From NCBI GenBank assembly GCA_964017235.1, contig OZ024932.1:82215451-82279450 (forward strand): a stretch of 64,000 nucleotides of DNA, given 5' to 3'. The notes below the pieces were generated by a model. The model saw nothing but the letters and a program-made list of their open reading frames with translations, was not told where the DNA came from and ran no database searches. This stretch comes from Sabellastarte sp. h YS-2021. Its lineage: Eukaryota; Annelida; Polychaeta; Sabellida; Sabellidae. Positions 63,770-64,000 of this stretch are shown in pieces. The translations under genes were made by a program, and so were the position numbers. Position 1 is the first letter of the stretch. Each line of letters begins with the position of its first letter.

Positions 63770-64000
63770 ATGAAGTATCAACCTTTTAAACACTATAAAG
63801 GTCAGCAGTGCTGTGACAAACTCAAAGGTCAACATGTTACACTGCACATTGCTAACCTATACTTCCTAACCAACCAAGTATCAACATCCTACACCTTACA
63901 GGTTGAAAGATTTGGGCGGTATAAGATTTTAAAGATCAAAGTCACTACGGCAAGGTCAAATCAAGGTCATACTATGATGCTGCACACCTACACCCCTTAA
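63770..64000 (+). repeat. 146-bp GGTCAAGGTCA-type repeat, partial
   Basis: About one and a half diverged monomers of the family at 9925-11245: CCAAGTATCAACATCCTACA, CACTACGGCAAGGTCAAATC, CTGCACACCTACACCCC. The array continues out of the window. Confidence 0.8.

Overview
The window looks like a repeat-packed piece of an invertebrate nuclear genome, most likely a marine mollusc and probably a bivalve. The evidence is the spliced animal gene, several DIRS-type tyrosine-recombinase retrotransposons, L1/Tx1-like and CR1-like LINE remnants, a tRNA-derived SINE, and long arrays of 130-170 bp tandem repeats bounded by terminal hairpins, a layout known from bivalve 'pearl'/Helentron-like elements. The species call is inference; no search was run.

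One host gene runs through the window on the minus strand: the 3' half of a ZRANB1/TRABID orthologue, an OTU deubiquitinase. Six exons are recognised in transcription order: 62740-62542 (catalytic Cys), 62293-62175, 61615-61490, 53240-53011 (catalytic His), 14620-14487 and 7956-7851 (stop codon). All splice sites are GT/AG and all exon phases join into one frame. The zinc-finger and ankyrin exons should lie beyond 64000. Nearly everything else is intronic; the intron 14621-53010 alone is about 38.4 kb.

Retrotransposon layer: five DIRS copies, all coding on the minus strand, the same sense as the host gene. A (881-5284) and D (46665-52858) form one subfamily. B (20463-31207) and C (39054-44775) form another. 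E (32312-38236) is a third. They show inverted terminal repeats (ITRs), an internal complementary region (ICR), and the order gag, RT/RNase H, tyrosine recombinase. C keeps open RT/RNase H and recombinase frames but lacks its right ITR. The other four are broken by frameshifts, deletions or nested insertions. E and C both sit in one dead L1/Tx1-like LINE (31860-32311, then 38243-39053). C is abutted on its gag side by a CR1-like LINE fragment (44776-46110).

Satellite/Helentron-like layer: composite elements of tandem arrays end on their right in a hairpin at 862-880, 11312-11340, 13191-13216, 18928-18957, 26177-26198, 46634-46660 and 60184-60212. All have the same orientation. One of them (21956-26198) was inserted precisely into DIRS B. 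Monomers fall into families of about 133, 155 and 166 bp, which are collinear relatives, and 146, 152 and 168 bp.

The most interesting points are: (1) exon 62175-62293 of the TRABID gene is flanked by tandem copies of its own splice donor (48-bp minisatellite) and of its acceptor; (2) DIRS B and C both carry a conserved cysteine-rich reading frame overlapping the RT frame; (3) the satellite families share one framework and are consistently capped by hairpins; (4) D has identical ITRs although its genes are broken.
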